Below, in pieces: positions 54,634-63,326 of a DNA stretch of 64,000 nt. The translations under genes and the position numbers were made by a program. Origin of the DNA: Rhizobium sp. Root1334 (lineage in GTDB: Bacteria > Pseudomonadota > Alphaproteobacteria > Rhizobiales > Rhizobiaceae); contig NZ_LMEY01000012.1 of NCBI RefSeq assembly GCF_001426665.1, positions 186,001 to 250,000 on the forward strand, given 5' to 3'. The notes beneath the pieces are model-generated. The model saw nothing but the letters and a program-made list of their open reading frames with translations. It did no database searches and was not told the DNA's origin. How positions within the stretch are numbered: position 1 is the first letter of the stretch; each line of letters starts with the position of its first letter.

Positions 54634-55209
54634 TCAGAGTCCGCGTGCGAATGCCAGCAGTTCGTCGTCGGTGAGTGGCAAGACCTTGGCATCATGGGTC
54701 GAAACCGGCGAGAAGCCAAAGCGCTGGTAAAGCTGCAGTGCGCGCGGATGATCGAGCGTGTTCGTCGCAACCCGGACGATTTTCGGATTCGAACTCCAGG
54801 CGGCATACAATGTCTGCAGCAGAAACCATTTGCCGAGCCCAAGGCCGAGTGCATGTTCGAACATACCGAAATGGGAAAGCTCGACGGTATCCTCGTCCAC
54901 CTGCAGCAGCTCAAAGAAACCGGCCGGCGCACCGTTAACATAAAGCACGGTCACGGTATTGCGCTTGTCATGCAGGACGCCGGCAAGGTCGGTGTCGCTC
55001 ATCCGCAGCCGGTCGACCCAGTTCCAGCGTTTACCGACCTGCAGATAAAGGAAACGATAGAAAGGAAGCGGAATTTCCGGCACGCGCATGATCGCCGTCT
55101 GGATATTGACCGGCACCGGCAGGCTCTGCTTGGGCGGTGCGGTCATTTCCAGTTCGGTGATGCGAACATCAAGCGATTCGGCTGCGTTGCCCTTGGTCAT
55201 GCTGATCAT
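54634..55209 (-). CDS. GNAT-family N-acetyltransferase
   Basis: The 191-residue protein has the GNAT acyl-CoA fold. The pyrophosphate-binding loop is in MFEHALGLGLGKWFLLQTLY (a Q/RxxGxG-type motif), followed by the VRVATNTLDHPRALQLYQRF strand-helix and GFSPVST. An N-terminal region of about 90 residues precedes it. The acceptor substrate is unknown. The start ATG at 55209 overlaps the sseA stop codon (ATGA) and follows GGGAAAGA, so the gene is coupled to sseA; an ATG nine bases later is the alternative. Confidence 0.82.
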   Translation of the reverse strand: MISMTKGNAAESLDVRITELEMTAPPKQSLPVPVNIQTAIMRVPEIPLPFYRFLYLQVGKRWNWVDRLRMSDTDLAGVLHDKRNTVTVLYVNGAPAGFFELLQVDEDTVELSHFGMFEHALGLGLGKWFLLQTLYAAWSSNPKIVRVATNTLDHPRALQLYQRFGFSPVSTHDAKVLPLTDDELLAFARGL

Positions 55210-56060
55210 TCTTTCCCGGTAACGACGGGTGTGTCTGCCCGGCTGCCCCATTCGGACCAAGAGCCATCATAGAGCGTATTGTCCGTATGGCCCAGAGATT
55301 GCAGCGCCAGCGTGATGATCGCCGCAGTGACGCCTGAGCCGCAGGAGGTGACGACCGGCTTGTTAAGATCAATACCGGCTGCCTCAATCGTTTCGCGCAG
55401 GGCGTCAAGCGATTTGAACTTGCCGCCGGTCGAGAAAACACCGGAGGGCAGGCTCTTGGCGCCGGGCATATGACCGGATCGCATGCCGGCTCTCGGTTCC
55501 GCTTCCTCGCCGGTAAAACGTGCAGCACCGCGCGCATCGGCAATCTGGCGGGAGCCGGTGGCGACGATGTCGCGCATTTGTGCAAACGAGGTCACGGCTT
55601 CAGCATTGAACTTCGGATGGAATGTGGCAGGTGCCGGCTGAGGAACGTCAGTGGTGATCGGCCGCCCCTCGGCCTTCCAGCCATCGATACCGCCATCAAG
55701 TACGAACACCGATTGGGCGCCCATTGTGCGCAACAGCCACCAGACACGGGGCGCCGTGAATATGCCAGGGCCGTCATAGACAATGATCGTGTCGGTCTCG
55801 CTGATTCCAAGCTGGCCAAGAGATTCGGCGAAGGATTGCGGTGAGGGGATGGTATGCGGCAGACCGCTGGTCAGATCGGCGATGGCGTCCTGGTCGTAGA
55901 AGACGGCGCCCGGAATATGGCCGGCCGCATATTCGGCCTTAGGGTCCCGCTTCTGCGCCGGCAGATACCAGGCGGCATCGAGGATTTTGACGGAAGGATC
56001 GTTGAGGCGCTGCTCAAGCCAATCCGCGGAAACGACGAAGGCGCTTTTCTGTTCGGTCAT
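55206..56060 (-). CDS. sseA: 3-mercaptopyruvate sulfurtransferase
   Basis: This 284-residue tandem rhodanese transfers sulfur from 3-mercaptopyruvate (or thiosulfate) to acceptors such as thioredoxin or cyanide. Two rhodanese domains are seen; the first is catalytically inactive, and the second has the active-site loop SCGSGVTA with Cys240, the CGSGVT sequence being that of mercaptopyruvate-type enzymes. It lies three bases after the AlaX gene and overlaps the GNAT gene, so cysK, alaX, sseA and GNAT genes appear to be one transcription unit concerned partly with cysteine and sulfur. Confidence 0.93.
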   Translation of the reverse strand: MTEQKSAFVVSADWLEQRLNDPSVKILDAAWYLPAQKRDPKAEYAAGHIPGAVFYDQDAIADLTSGLPHTIPSPQSFAESLGQLGISETDTIIVYDGPGIFTAPRVWWLLRTMGAQSVFVLDGGIDGWKAEGRPITTDVPQPAPATFHPKFNAEAVTSFAQMRDIVATGSRQIADARGAARFTGEEAEPRAGMRSGHMPGAKSLPSGVFSTGGKFKSLDALRETIEAAGIDLNKPVVTSCGSGVTAAIITLALQSLGHTDNTLYDGSWSEWGSRADTPVVTGKE

Positions 56061-56063
56061 CGA

Positions 56064-56810
56064 TTATTCTCCGGTGGATGCGGCGTCCGGCGTACCGAAA
56101 CGGATTCGAAAACGCCGGTTTTCCTTGCCCTTCTTTTCGATCTTGGCGATGTGGATTGCGCCGACCTCCTGGGTTTCCGACACATGCGTGCCGCCGCAGG
56201 GCTGGCTATCAACCGAGGCATTCTCGCCGATGCAGACAAGGCTGACCCGGCCAAGGCCCATCGGCGGGCGGACATTCTTCGATTTGACGATATCGGGATT
56301 GCCTGCCAATTCCTCGTCGGTGATCCATTGCAGGTAGATCGGATGATTGTCTTCAACCAGCACCATCATCGCAGCCGTGACCGCGTCCTTGTCGATGGTC
56401 TCGCTCATGTCGAAATCGACACGGCTCTCATCCTCACCGACAGCCGCACCCGTAATCGGATACTGGCAAACGACGGAGAGCAAGTGGCAAGCCGTGTGCA
56501 TGCGCATCAGCTTGTAGCGACGCGGCCAGTCGATATGCAGCACCAGCTTTTCACCGACCAGCACGGATGGCTGATCGGCTGCCGGGACGTGAATGATGAT
56601 GTCTTTGGTATCGCCGTGGCGCGTCGTTGCTATCTCGATGCGGGTGCCATCGGCACGCTCGAAAAAGCCGTTATCGCCGGGCTGGCCGCCCGAGGTCGCG
56701 TAAAAGCAGGTCCGATCCAGCTCGATGCCACCGTCCTCCCGTATTCCCGTGACGATCGCCTCCGTGGTTGAAAGGTAGAAGTCGTCGCGAAAAAGGGCAG
56801 TCGTTGTCAT
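56064..56810 (-). CDS. AlaX-type alanyl-tRNA editing protein
   Basis: The 248-residue protein is a free-standing editing domain that removes mischarged serine or glycine from tRNA-Ala. The zinc ligands are in place: HTACH (His105, His109) and CGGTH (Cys205, His209). The N-terminal beta-barrel-like part (FYATSGGQPGDNGFF), the typical GGQPGD motif, marks the AlaX-M type. It begins seven bases after cysK and ends three bases before sseA. Confidence 0.92.
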   Translation of the reverse strand: MTTTALFRDDFYLSTTEAIVTGIREDGGIELDRTCFYATSGGQPGDNGFFERADGTRIEIATTRHGDTKDIIIHVPAADQPSVLVGEKLVLHIDWPRRYKLMRMHTACHLLSVVCQYPITGAAVGEDESRVDFDMSETIDKDAVTAAMMVLVEDNHPIYLQWITDEELAGNPDIVKSKNVRPPMGLGRVSLVCIGENASVDSQPCGGTHVSETQEVGAIHIAKIEKKGKENRRFRIRFGTPDAASTGE

Positions 56811-56817
56811 GAGATGC

Positions 56818-57858
56818 TTATCCGGCGGGTTCGTAGGGGACCGTTATTCCGGAATTCCGCGTCAGCCAGGCCGGAACAGGAAGGCCTTTTGACTTCAGAA
56901 ATGCGGGATTGAACAGTTTCGACTGATAGCGGTTACCATAGTCGCACAGGATCGTCACGATGGTATGTCCCGGTCCCAAATCTTTTGCCAGGCGAATGGC
57001 ACCGGCAATATTGATGCCCGAGGAGCCGCCGACGCAGATGCCTTCCTTTTCAACAAGATCGAACACCAGCTGTACGGCTTCGGCATCCGGTATCTGATAG
57101 GCGAAATCCGGCGTGAAACCTTCGAGATTGGCGGTGATGCGTCCCTGGCCGATGCCCTCGGTGATCGACCCGCCAGACGATTTCAGCTCGCCATGGGCAT
57201 AAAAATTGTAAAGGGCCGCCCCTTCCGGATCGGCGATGCCGATCTTGACGCCCGGGTTCTTTGCTTTCAGGCCAAGCGCTACGCCAGCCAATGTACCACC
57301 CGACCCGACTGCACAGACGAATCCATCGACCTTGCCGTCCGTATCGCGCCAGATTTCCGGCGCGGTCGTTTCAACATGGGCGTCGCGATTGGCGACGTTA
57401 TCGAACTGATTGGCCCAAATCGCGCCGTTCGGCTCGGTCTTTGCAAGCTGGGCAGCGAGGCGGCCGGACAGCTTCACGTAATTGTTGGGGTTCTTGTAAG
57501 GAACCGCGGGAACTTCGATCAATTCGGCGCCAAGAAGCCGCAGGGCATCTTTTTTTTCCTCGCTCTGCGTCTCCGGAATGACGATGACCGTGCGATAGCC
57601 GAGCGCCTCGGCAACAAGGGCAAGACCGATGCCGGTATTGCCAGCTGTCCCCTCGACGATCACCCCGCCTGGTTTCAGTTGTCCGGATTTTTCAGCATGA
57701 CGGATGATCGACAGTGCGGCACGATCCTTGACCGACTGGCCCGGATTGAGAAACTCCGCCTTGCCAAGAATGGTGCATCCCGTCGCTTCCGAGGCACCCT
57801 TGAGGCGGATCAGCGGCGTATTGCCGATGGCATCGAGAACGGAAGGCAGAACGGACAT
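56818..57858 (-). CDS. cysK: Cysteine synthase (O-acetylserine sulfhydrylase)
   Basis: This 346-residue PLP enzyme makes cysteine from O-acetylserine and sulfide. PLP binds Lys44 in NPGQSVKDRAALSI, and the substrate loop EGTAGNTGIGLALVA and the phosphate loop AVGSGGTLAG are intact. It is about 30 residues longer than the classical CysK and belongs to the longer subfamily common in alphaproteobacteria. It is the first gene of the leftward set with alaX, sseA and a GNAT gene; ribosome site AGAGG lies before ATG 57858. Confidence 0.92.
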   Translation of the reverse strand: MSVLPSVLDAIGNTPLIRLKGASEATGCTILGKAEFLNPGQSVKDRAALSIIRHAEKSGQLKPGGVIVEGTAGNTGIGLALVAEALGYRTVIVIPETQSEEKKDALRLLGAELIEVPAVPYKNPNNYVKLSGRLAAQLAKTEPNGAIWANQFDNVANRDAHVETTAPEIWRDTDGKVDGFVCAVGSGGTLAGVALGLKAKNPGVKIGIADPEGAALYNFYAHGELKSSGGSITEGIGQGRITANLEGFTPDFAYQIPDAEAVQLVFDLVEKEGICVGGSSGINIAGAIRLAKDLGPGHTIVTILCDYGNRYQSKLFNPAFLKSKGLPVPAWLTRNSGITVPYEPAG

Positions 57859-58170
57859 GAGTGAACCTCTTGGCTGCAGGCGGTCGCTTCAGGCAGAACC
57901 TGACGCTGATGACGATTTGAACAGGTCGTATGGGAACGGCCTGAGCCACAAAAGCCCTTGCCGTTCAACATACCGAAATCCTAGCGTCTTTTCGGCCCAC
58001 ACTCCCGTCGAAGCAAGAAATAGCGTTTCGCCTTGGCGCTGTCTTGGGCAAAATTGACCCAAAAGTGGAAGATCGCGTTTCGCAATCGGCGTGATCCATT
58101 TGTTGACCCCTGGCGTAATGAGGCGATAGTTTCCGCGGCGCTCATGCGGCAAAACAGGTAAATCAAATGA
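57859..58170. other. Divergent promoter region, cysK / chrR-like
   Basis: About 310 bases between divergent genes. It holds the ECF-type promoter listed separately and an inverted repeat TTGGG/CCCAA near 58048-58066. No credible gene is seen, in particular no sigma-factor gene next to the ChrR homologue. Confidence 0.45.
58092..58121 (+). promoter_or_regulatory. Candidate ECF sigma-factor promoter of the chrR-like gene
   Basis: TGATCC at 58092-58097 and TAATGA at 58116-58121 are separated by exactly 18 bases, about 50 bases before the start codon. The -35 is identical to that of RpoE(ChrR)-dependent promoters of Rhodobacter, and the -10 is close to their TAAGA. Use by an ECF11-type sigma factor is inferred. 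Confidence 0.6.
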
Positions 58171-58818
58171 ATGGCTGATGTTCAGCTGGATACAGTGGAT
58201 GCCTTGATGGCACGGTATGCTGCCGGCGTTCTGCCGGAGCCAGCACGCGTGCTTGTCGAAGCACATCTCGAGATGCAATCCGTCAACAGGCCCAGGGTCG
58301 CCGAGTACGAAACGGTCGCCGGTGATATTCTGGAACATATGGAGCCAGTCTCTTTCAGGTCAAGAGACAGCGCATTGAGAGCCATTTTCGCAGCCCCCCC
58401 CCTGGCAGCCGCCAAGGTCGCACCAGTACAGCCCGCAAGCGCGTTTTTTCCAAAGGCCATTCGTGATTTTGCCGGGCTCGATGCTACCGAAATTCCCTGG
58501 AAACGAAAACTGCCCGGTTTCAAGGAATACAGTCTTGGAAAAATCGATGGCTGCGACGTCAGCTTTTTCTGGTTGAAGCCCGGCCGCGTAATTCCGGCCC
58601 ATACGCACGAAGGCTACGAGCTCTCGCTGGTGCTAGACGGCGCATTCAACGATACGCGGGGGCGCTTTGCCAAGGGCGACATATCGGTCGCAGACGAGAG
58701 TATCGACCACCGTCCCGTGGCAGAATCGGAATGTCCCTGCATCGGCTTTGCCGTCTTCCAGGCACCGCTCAAACTGACCGGCTCATGGAAACAATTGCTC
58801 GGCGACCTGATCGGCTGA
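58171..58818 (+). CDS. ChrR-like cupin protein with degenerate zinc anti-sigma domain
   Basis: The 215-residue protein has the two-domain layout of ChrR, the anti-sigma factor that restrains RpoE until singlet oxygen appears. The C-terminal cupin keeps all metal ligands (His144, His146 and Glu150 in HTHEGYELSLVLDGAF, His180 in SIDHRPVAES). In the N-terminal domain the helix YAAGVLPE to AHLEMQSVNR aligns with ChrR, and His32 is kept, but the other three zinc ligands are replaced (Asp7, Gln36 and Asn39 instead of His, Cys and Cys). No sigma-factor gene is adjacent. It may have changed partner or lost zinc control. An ECF-type promoter precedes it. Confidence 0.82.
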   Translation: MADVQLDTVDALMARYAAGVLPEPARVLVEAHLEMQSVNRPRVAEYETVAGDILEHMEPVSFRSRDSALRAIFAAPPLAAAKVAPVQPASAFFPKAIRDFAGLDATEIPWKRKLPGFKEYSLGKIDGCDVSFFWLKPGRVIPAHTHEGYELSLVLDGAFNDTRGRFAKGDISVADESIDHRPVAESECPCIGFAVFQAPLKLTGSWKQLLGDLIG

Positions 58819-58925
58819 GTTCTGCCGAACATTGGCCCGAATGCGGGAACAAACTACATTTCAATGCGTATTGTTTGGTGATCCCGGCTTCCGGGGTCCA
58901 CAATGAAGCAGCGAAAGGAAGCCCG

Positions 58926-59768
58926 ATGACCAACTATGTCGCACACCCTGATATGGGTTTGGCTTGGGTCACGGGGGCAAGTTCGGGCATCGGCCGCGCC
59001 TTGGCGTTACGGCTGGCGAAGGACGGTTACAACGTCGTTGTCACGGCGCGCGACCACGAGAAACTGGTCAAACTGCAGCACGAATCTCCCGGACCCGGCA
59101 AGATCATCGTCCTCGACGGCGACGTGACCGATCCGCGGGATATGGAGCGGGTTTTCTCCGCGATCGAATACGAGCACGGATCGATGGTGCTCGCGGTTCT
59201 CAATGCCGGCGTCTACGTTGCCGTTCACGGCGAGGACCTGCACCGCGAAGATTTTGAAAAGACTTTTGCGGTCAATCTGCACGGAACGGTCAATTGCCTG
59301 CTACCGGCGGTGCGTCACATGAGGGCGAGGGGGCATGGCCAGATTGCCATCGTCTCGTCCGTCACCGGATATGGCGGCCTGCCGACAAGCGCGGCCTACG
59401 GGGCCAGCAAGGCAGCGTTGATCAACATGGCGGAAAGCCTGAAATTCGATCTCGACAAGGTCGGCGTGCGCCTGCAGATCATCAATCCGGGTTTCGTCGA
59501 AACGGCAGCGACAGCCAGGAACGCATTCCCGATGCCTGCCCTGGTCAGCGCCGAGGTCGCAGCAGACCGCATTGCCGACGGCCTGAAATCCAGCGGCTTC
59601 GAGATCACGTTTCCAAAGCGCTTCACCTTGACGATGAAGCTGCTCAACCTCTTGCCTTACAGTCTCTATTTCTGGCTGATCAACAAGGCTACGGGATGGA
59701 AAACGCGCCCGCTGGTGACCGGTGGACATGCCGTCGACATGCTCAAACGGGATCCACAGGCGGTGTGA
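58926..59768 (+). CDS. Short-chain dehydrogenase/reductase
   Basis: The 280-residue SDR has the cofactor motif VTGASSGIGRALAL, the NAG motif (LNAGVYVAV), the catalytic serine region IVSSVTGYGG and the catalytic pair YGASK. The C-terminus carries a hydrophobic stretch (LLNLLPYSLYFWLINKATGW) that suggests membrane association. Such SDRs occur in ChrR-regulated clusters with lipid-modifying genes; the substrate is unknown. ATG 58926 follows AAAGGAAGCCCG. A TGATCC sequence about 45 bases upstream (58879) lacks a clear -10. Confidence 0.87.
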   Translation: MTNYVAHPDMGLAWVTGASSGIGRALALRLAKDGYNVVVTARDHEKLVKLQHESPGPGKIIVLDGDVTDPRDMERVFSAIEYEHGSMVLAVLNAGVYVAVHGEDLHREDFEKTFAVNLHGTVNCLLPAVRHMRARGHGQIAIVSSVTGYGGLPTSAAYGASKAALINMAESLKFDLDKVGVRLQIINPGFVETAATARNAFPMPALVSAEVAADRIADGLKSSGFEITFPKRFTLTMKLLNLLPYSLYFWLINKATGWKTRPLVTGGHAVDMLKRDPQAV

Positions 59769-59804
59769 TGGCGGCAGGTTGAGCCGAGCCGCCCTGCTGC
59801 GGTC

Positions 59805-61058
59805 TTATTCATACACGATTTGCCGGACGTCGATATTCCGGGCGCGGAAACCGGCTTCGCAATAGAACAGGTAAAACTCCCATAGCCGCTTGAAGCGGAT
59901 ATCGAAGCCGAGCGGCTCTACCTTGTCCCAGACACTCCAGAAGCGCTGGCGCCATTCTGCGAGCGTGCGAGCGTAATCCAGCCCAAAGCCGAAATCGCCG
60001 CTGATCTTCAGGCCCACCTTGCGGCCGAGGTCGATCAGATGTTGCGGGGTGGGCAGCATGCCGCCGGGGAAGACATATTTCTGGATAAAATCCGGATTGG
60101 CCCGGTATTCCTGATAGGCTTCAGGCTTGATGGTGATGATCTGAAGCCCAGCCTTGCCGCCCGGCTTCAGGCAGCGTTGCAATTGGGAAAAATAGGCCGG
60201 CCAGTATTTTTCGCCGACGGCCTCGAACATCTCGATGGAAACGATCCGGTCATAGAGGCCCGCCTCGTCGCGATAATCCTGGAACTTGATCTCTACCTTA
60301 TCGGACAGGCCCGCATTCCTCATGCGTTCATTGGCAAAGGCCAGCTGTTCGCGGCTGATGGTCAGGCCTGTCACCTTGCAACCGATCTCACTCGCCGCAT
60401 ATTCGGCGAAACCACCCCAACCGCAGCCGATCTCCAGCACATGATGGCTGGAGGTAATGCCCGCCGCGTCCGCCAGGGCCTTGTATTTGGCGCGCTGGGC
60501 AGATTGCAGGTCATTGGCACCCGTCGAATAGAGCGCAGACGAATAGGTCATCGTCGGATCGAGCCACTGCTTGTAGAAGGCATTGCCCAGGTCGTAATGG
60601 GCAGAAATGTTCTTCCTGGAACCGGATTTGGTATTAGCGTTCATCCAGTGACGGAATTTTTCGACCAGACGCAGCACGCCGCGTGCGCCATTGGAGAAAT
60701 TGCGGCCAACATCGGTGTTGACGAGGAAGAGTTCGAGAAACGCACCGACATCCGGGCTGTCCCAGTCACCATCCATATAGCTTTCGGCAACGGCGATGGT
60801 GCCACCGGTCAGCGCGCGCTGCGGCAAATTCCAGTTGTGCAATGTCACGGAGGCGACAGGTCCATGGACCTTGCCCTTGACGACCACGGTGCGGCTATCG
60901 GGTAAGGTCAATTTCAGACAACCGGCCTGCATGTGCACAAGACCACGCAGAACCATCTGCGCTTTGGCGGGCAATCCTTTGACTATGCGCGAAAGATTTT
61001 CAGCGGAAAGACGCTCTCCGTCTTTCGGATCACAATAACCGGTGCCTGCTGTGCTCAT
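59805..61058 (-). CDS. cfa: Cyclopropane-fatty-acyl-phospholipid synthase-like methyltransferase
   Basis: The 417-residue protein uses S-adenosylmethionine to methylate or cyclopropanate unsaturated acyl chains of phospholipids. The SAM site HVLEIGCGWGGFAEYAASEI, the preceding YDLGNAFYKQWLDPTMTYSS and the EMFEAVGEKYWPAYF motif are all typical of CFA synthases. About 100 residues of lipid-binding N-terminus are present. Related enzymes in ChrR-controlled clusters take part in forming modified or furan fatty acids. ATG 61058 lies after GAGGATC. It is the last gene of the leftward photolyase set. Confidence 0.9.
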   Translation of the reverse strand: MSTAGTGYCDPKDGERLSAENLSRIVKGLPAKAQMVLRGLVHMQAGCLKLTLPDSRTVVVKGKVHGPVASVTLHNWNLPQRALTGGTIAVAESYMDGDWDSPDVGAFLELFLVNTDVGRNFSNGARGVLRLVEKFRHWMNANTKSGSRKNISAHYDLGNAFYKQWLDPTMTYSSALYSTGANDLQSAQRAKYKALADAAGITSSHHVLEIGCGWGGFAEYAASEIGCKVTGLTISREQLAFANERMRNAGLSDKVEIKFQDYRDEAGLYDRIVSIEMFEAVGEKYWPAYFSQLQRCLKPGGKAGLQIITIKPEAYQEYRANPDFIQKYVFPGGMLPTPQHLIDLGRKVGLKISGDFGFGLDYARTLAEWRQRFWSVWDKVEPLGFDIRFKRLWEFYLFYCEAGFRARNIDVRQIVYE

Positions 61059-61101
61059 GCGACAGATCCTCAGCAATCATTGTTCTTGACGCAAAATAAC
61101 C

Positions 61102-61980
61102 TCATTCCGCCGGACCGCCAACCTGGGATTCAGGAGAAAAAACAAGGCTTGTCCTGCGACCCTCCTTCCACGCGCTCGTCAGTTCCGGCGCTTGCGGCCG
61201 CGGAATATAGCGGACGCCTTTGCCCCAGAGCTTCAATGCCTCCCAATGAATCCCTGCGACAATCTTGAATGTAAGATGCGGAATGCGGGCAACAAGACGC
61301 AAAATCTTGCCTGTTTTCAACGGCACTTGAACACCGGAGAAGGTTGCGGCAAGCAAAGGCCCATCCTTGTCCGTCTCCAGAATGCGCCAGCGGATTTCCT
61401 CTCCCGGCGGCAGCATGCGGAATTGGTAGCGCATGGCCATTGGAATGAACGGTGAGACATGAAACAGCTTGTCGCATTGCTGGCGGATACCGGCATCGGA
61501 CACATCACCGGGACCGATTGGACAGACATAGGTGTGGCGCTCGCCGAATGTGTTGCGGACCTCATAGATCATCGCACTGAGCGCGCCGCCGCTATCATAG
61601 GCGTAGTAGACAGCCAGTGGATTGAAGACAAAGCCCAAAATGCGCGGATAGCACACGAGAAGTATGCGTTCTGGCCGCATCGGCAGGCCATTCTTGGCCA
61701 GCAGGGCATCGACATAGCCGCGCAGCCCCACCGCGCTGTCGCCCGTATGATCCTCTTCATAAAAGGATAGAAGATTGCGGCGATTGACAGAGAAAAGACT
61801 GCTCAGCCGATCCGCTTCGTCCAACCGGTCCAGGTCGATCATCAGAGAAAACACGCCATAGCTGAAACGGTGGCCGACCGGCTTCATCCGCTGATGCATC
61901 ACTTTACCGGCATAAAGCACGGCCGCCGCTTGTGGCGGTGCGCCATTCTTCGTCATGTCCGAGCCGGGTGACGCGCGCAT
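61102..61980 (-). CDS. DUF1365 family protein
   Basis: The 292-residue protein is a DUF1365 (COG3496) member: AVLYAGKVMHQRMKPVGHRF at the start, LLVCYPRILGFVFNPLAVYY, TFGERHTYVCPI and HVSPFIPMAMRYQF. Proteins of this family are almost always encoded between a flavin amine-oxidase-like gene and a CFA synthase-like gene, as here, and are thought to act on membrane lipids; the reaction is unproven. The start ATG at 61980 lies two bases after the stop of the flavoprotein gene, so the genes are tightly linked. Confidence 0.88.
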   Translation of the reverse strand: MRASPGSDMTKNGAPPQAAAVLYAGKVMHQRMKPVGHRFSYGVFSLMIDLDRLDEADRLSSLFSVNRRNLLSFYEEDHTGDSAVGLRGYVDALLAKNGLPMRPERILLVCYPRILGFVFNPLAVYYAYDSGGALSAMIYEVRNTFGERHTYVCPIGPGDVSDAGIRQQCDKLFHVSPFIPMAMRYQFRMLPPGEEIRWRILETDKDGPLLAATFSGVQVPLKTGKILRLVARIPHLTFKIVAGIHWEALKLWGKGVRYIPRPQAPELTSAWKEGRRTSLVFSPESQVGGPAE

Positions 61981-61982
61981 CT

Positions 61983-63326
61983 CTATTCTGCCGCCTCCCT
62001 GAACACCGATGAGACCTGCTGGCGCCAGGGGATGACCCCGCCAAGTGCCTCTGCAGCTGCAAGCCCGGATGTCAGGCCGTCCTCATGAAAACCATATCCG
62101 GTCCATGCACCGGCAAAAAAGGTACCGTTATCGCCCTGAATCGCCTGCAGGGCACGCTGGGCGGCCATGGAGCCTGCGTCGAACTGCGGATGATCATAGG
62201 AGAATTCGGCAAACACCGTCCCAGACTTTGGCTCGCGCTCCGGATTCAGCGTCACAAACAAAGGATGCTCCGGGGCGATACCCTGAAGGCGGTTCATCCA
62301 ATAGCTGACGGCGACGCCCTGCGAGCCGCAGGATTTGACCGACCGCAGGTAATTCCATGACGCCCAGACCTTTGGCCGTTTCGGCATTAACGCCGTGTCG
62401 CGGTGCAGGATGACCCGATTGGGATGATAGGGAACGGCCGACAGCAGCGCGTGCTCTGCGGGTGTCGGATCGGAAAGCATCGCCAGCGCCTGATTGCTGT
62501 GCGCAGCGATGATCACCTTGTCGAAGGTTTTCGTTGTGCCTTGCACGTCGATGATAGTGACCCTGCCGTCCTCCCGCCGGATCGACGCTACCCCGCAGTC
62601 GAGACGGACGCGGTCTCCAAGCGGCCGCAGCAGCTTGCACAGATAATTGCGGCTGCCACCGGTAACCGTGCGCCAGGGGTGCGGCTTGGAATAGATCAGG
62701 CGGTGATTATCGAAGAACTGGATGAAATTCTCGGCCGGAAAATCCAGCATCCTGGCTGCCGGTGACGACCATATCGCGGCAGCCATTGGTGCCAGATAAT
62801 TGTTTGTGAAGCCGGGAGAGAAACCGCGCCAATTGAGATAGTCGCCGATCGACATGGCCTTGAGCAGCCCGGCGCTGCGATCTTCAAGGCAGATGCGATT
62901 GAAGCGGAGGATTTCGCGCAGCATTAACAGGAAGGACGGCCGGACGAGATTGCGCTTCTGGGCAAAGACGGTCGCCAGATTGTCGCCGCTCCATTCCAGC
63001 CGTCCCTGATCGAGTGACACCGAAAAGCTCATGTCGCTCTTGTGCGTGGCGACATCCAGTTCGGCAAACAGCGCTGTGAGGTTCGGATAATTGGCCTCGT
63101 TATAGACGATGAAACCGGTATCGACCGAGATCGGCGTGCCATCATAGTCGATATCGACCGTTGCCGTATGGCCGCCGGGGCGATCATCCTTTTCATAGAG
63201 CGTGACATCGTGGACAGGATTAAGTGCCCAGGCGGCCGAACTGCCTGAAACGCCTGAGCCTATGACTGCAATCGACAAGCGGCGGCCAGGTACATGATGC
63301 GAAGCATGGGAAAACGGGGCGTTCAT
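61983..63326 (-). CDS. FAD-dependent amine-oxidase-like protein (COG2907)
   Basis: The 447-residue flavoprotein has the FAD-binding loop AVIGSGVSGSSAAWAL and the second signature YEKDDRPGGHTATVDI, followed by DTGFIVYNEANYPNL, and ends with the flavin-closing AGAWTGYGFHEDGLTSGLAA. It resembles COG2907 oxidoreductases, which accompany CFA synthase and DUF1365 genes and whose relatives act in fatty-acid modification linked to singlet-oxygen defence. The substrate is not established. Its ATG overlaps the end of the photolyase gene by four bases. Confidence 0.88.
   Translation of the reverse strand: MNAPFSHASHHVPGRRLSIAVIGSGVSGSSAAWALNPVHDVTLYEKDDRPGGHTATVDIDYDGTPISVDTGFIVYNEANYPNLTALFAELDVATHKSDMSFSVSLDQGRLEWSGDNLATVFAQKRNLVRPSFLLMLREILRFNRICLEDRSAGLLKAMSIGDYLNWRGFSPGFTNNYLAPMAAAIWSSPAARMLDFPAENFIQFFDNHRLIYSKPHPWRTVTGGSRNYLCKLLRPLGDRVRLDCGVASIRREDGRVTIIDVQGTTKTFDKVIIAAHSNQALAMLSDPTPAEHALLSAVPYHPNRVILHRDTALMPKRPKVWASWNYLRSVKSCGSQGVAVSYWMNRLQGIAPEHPLFVTLNPEREPKSGTVFAEFSYDHPQFDAGSMAAQRALQAIQGDNGTFFAGAWTGYGFHEDGLTSGLAAAEALGGVIPWRQQVSSVFREAAE

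Noticed and set aside
57889..58338. A 149-codon minus-strand frame across the chrR-like gene start
   Set aside because: It lies over the ECF promoter and the start of the chrR-like gene, has no ribosome site and no domain.
58879..58908. Second ECF promoter in front of the SDR gene
   Set aside because: TGATCC is present, but the expected -10 position reads ATGAAG or CAATGA at the wrong spacing; too weak to annotate.
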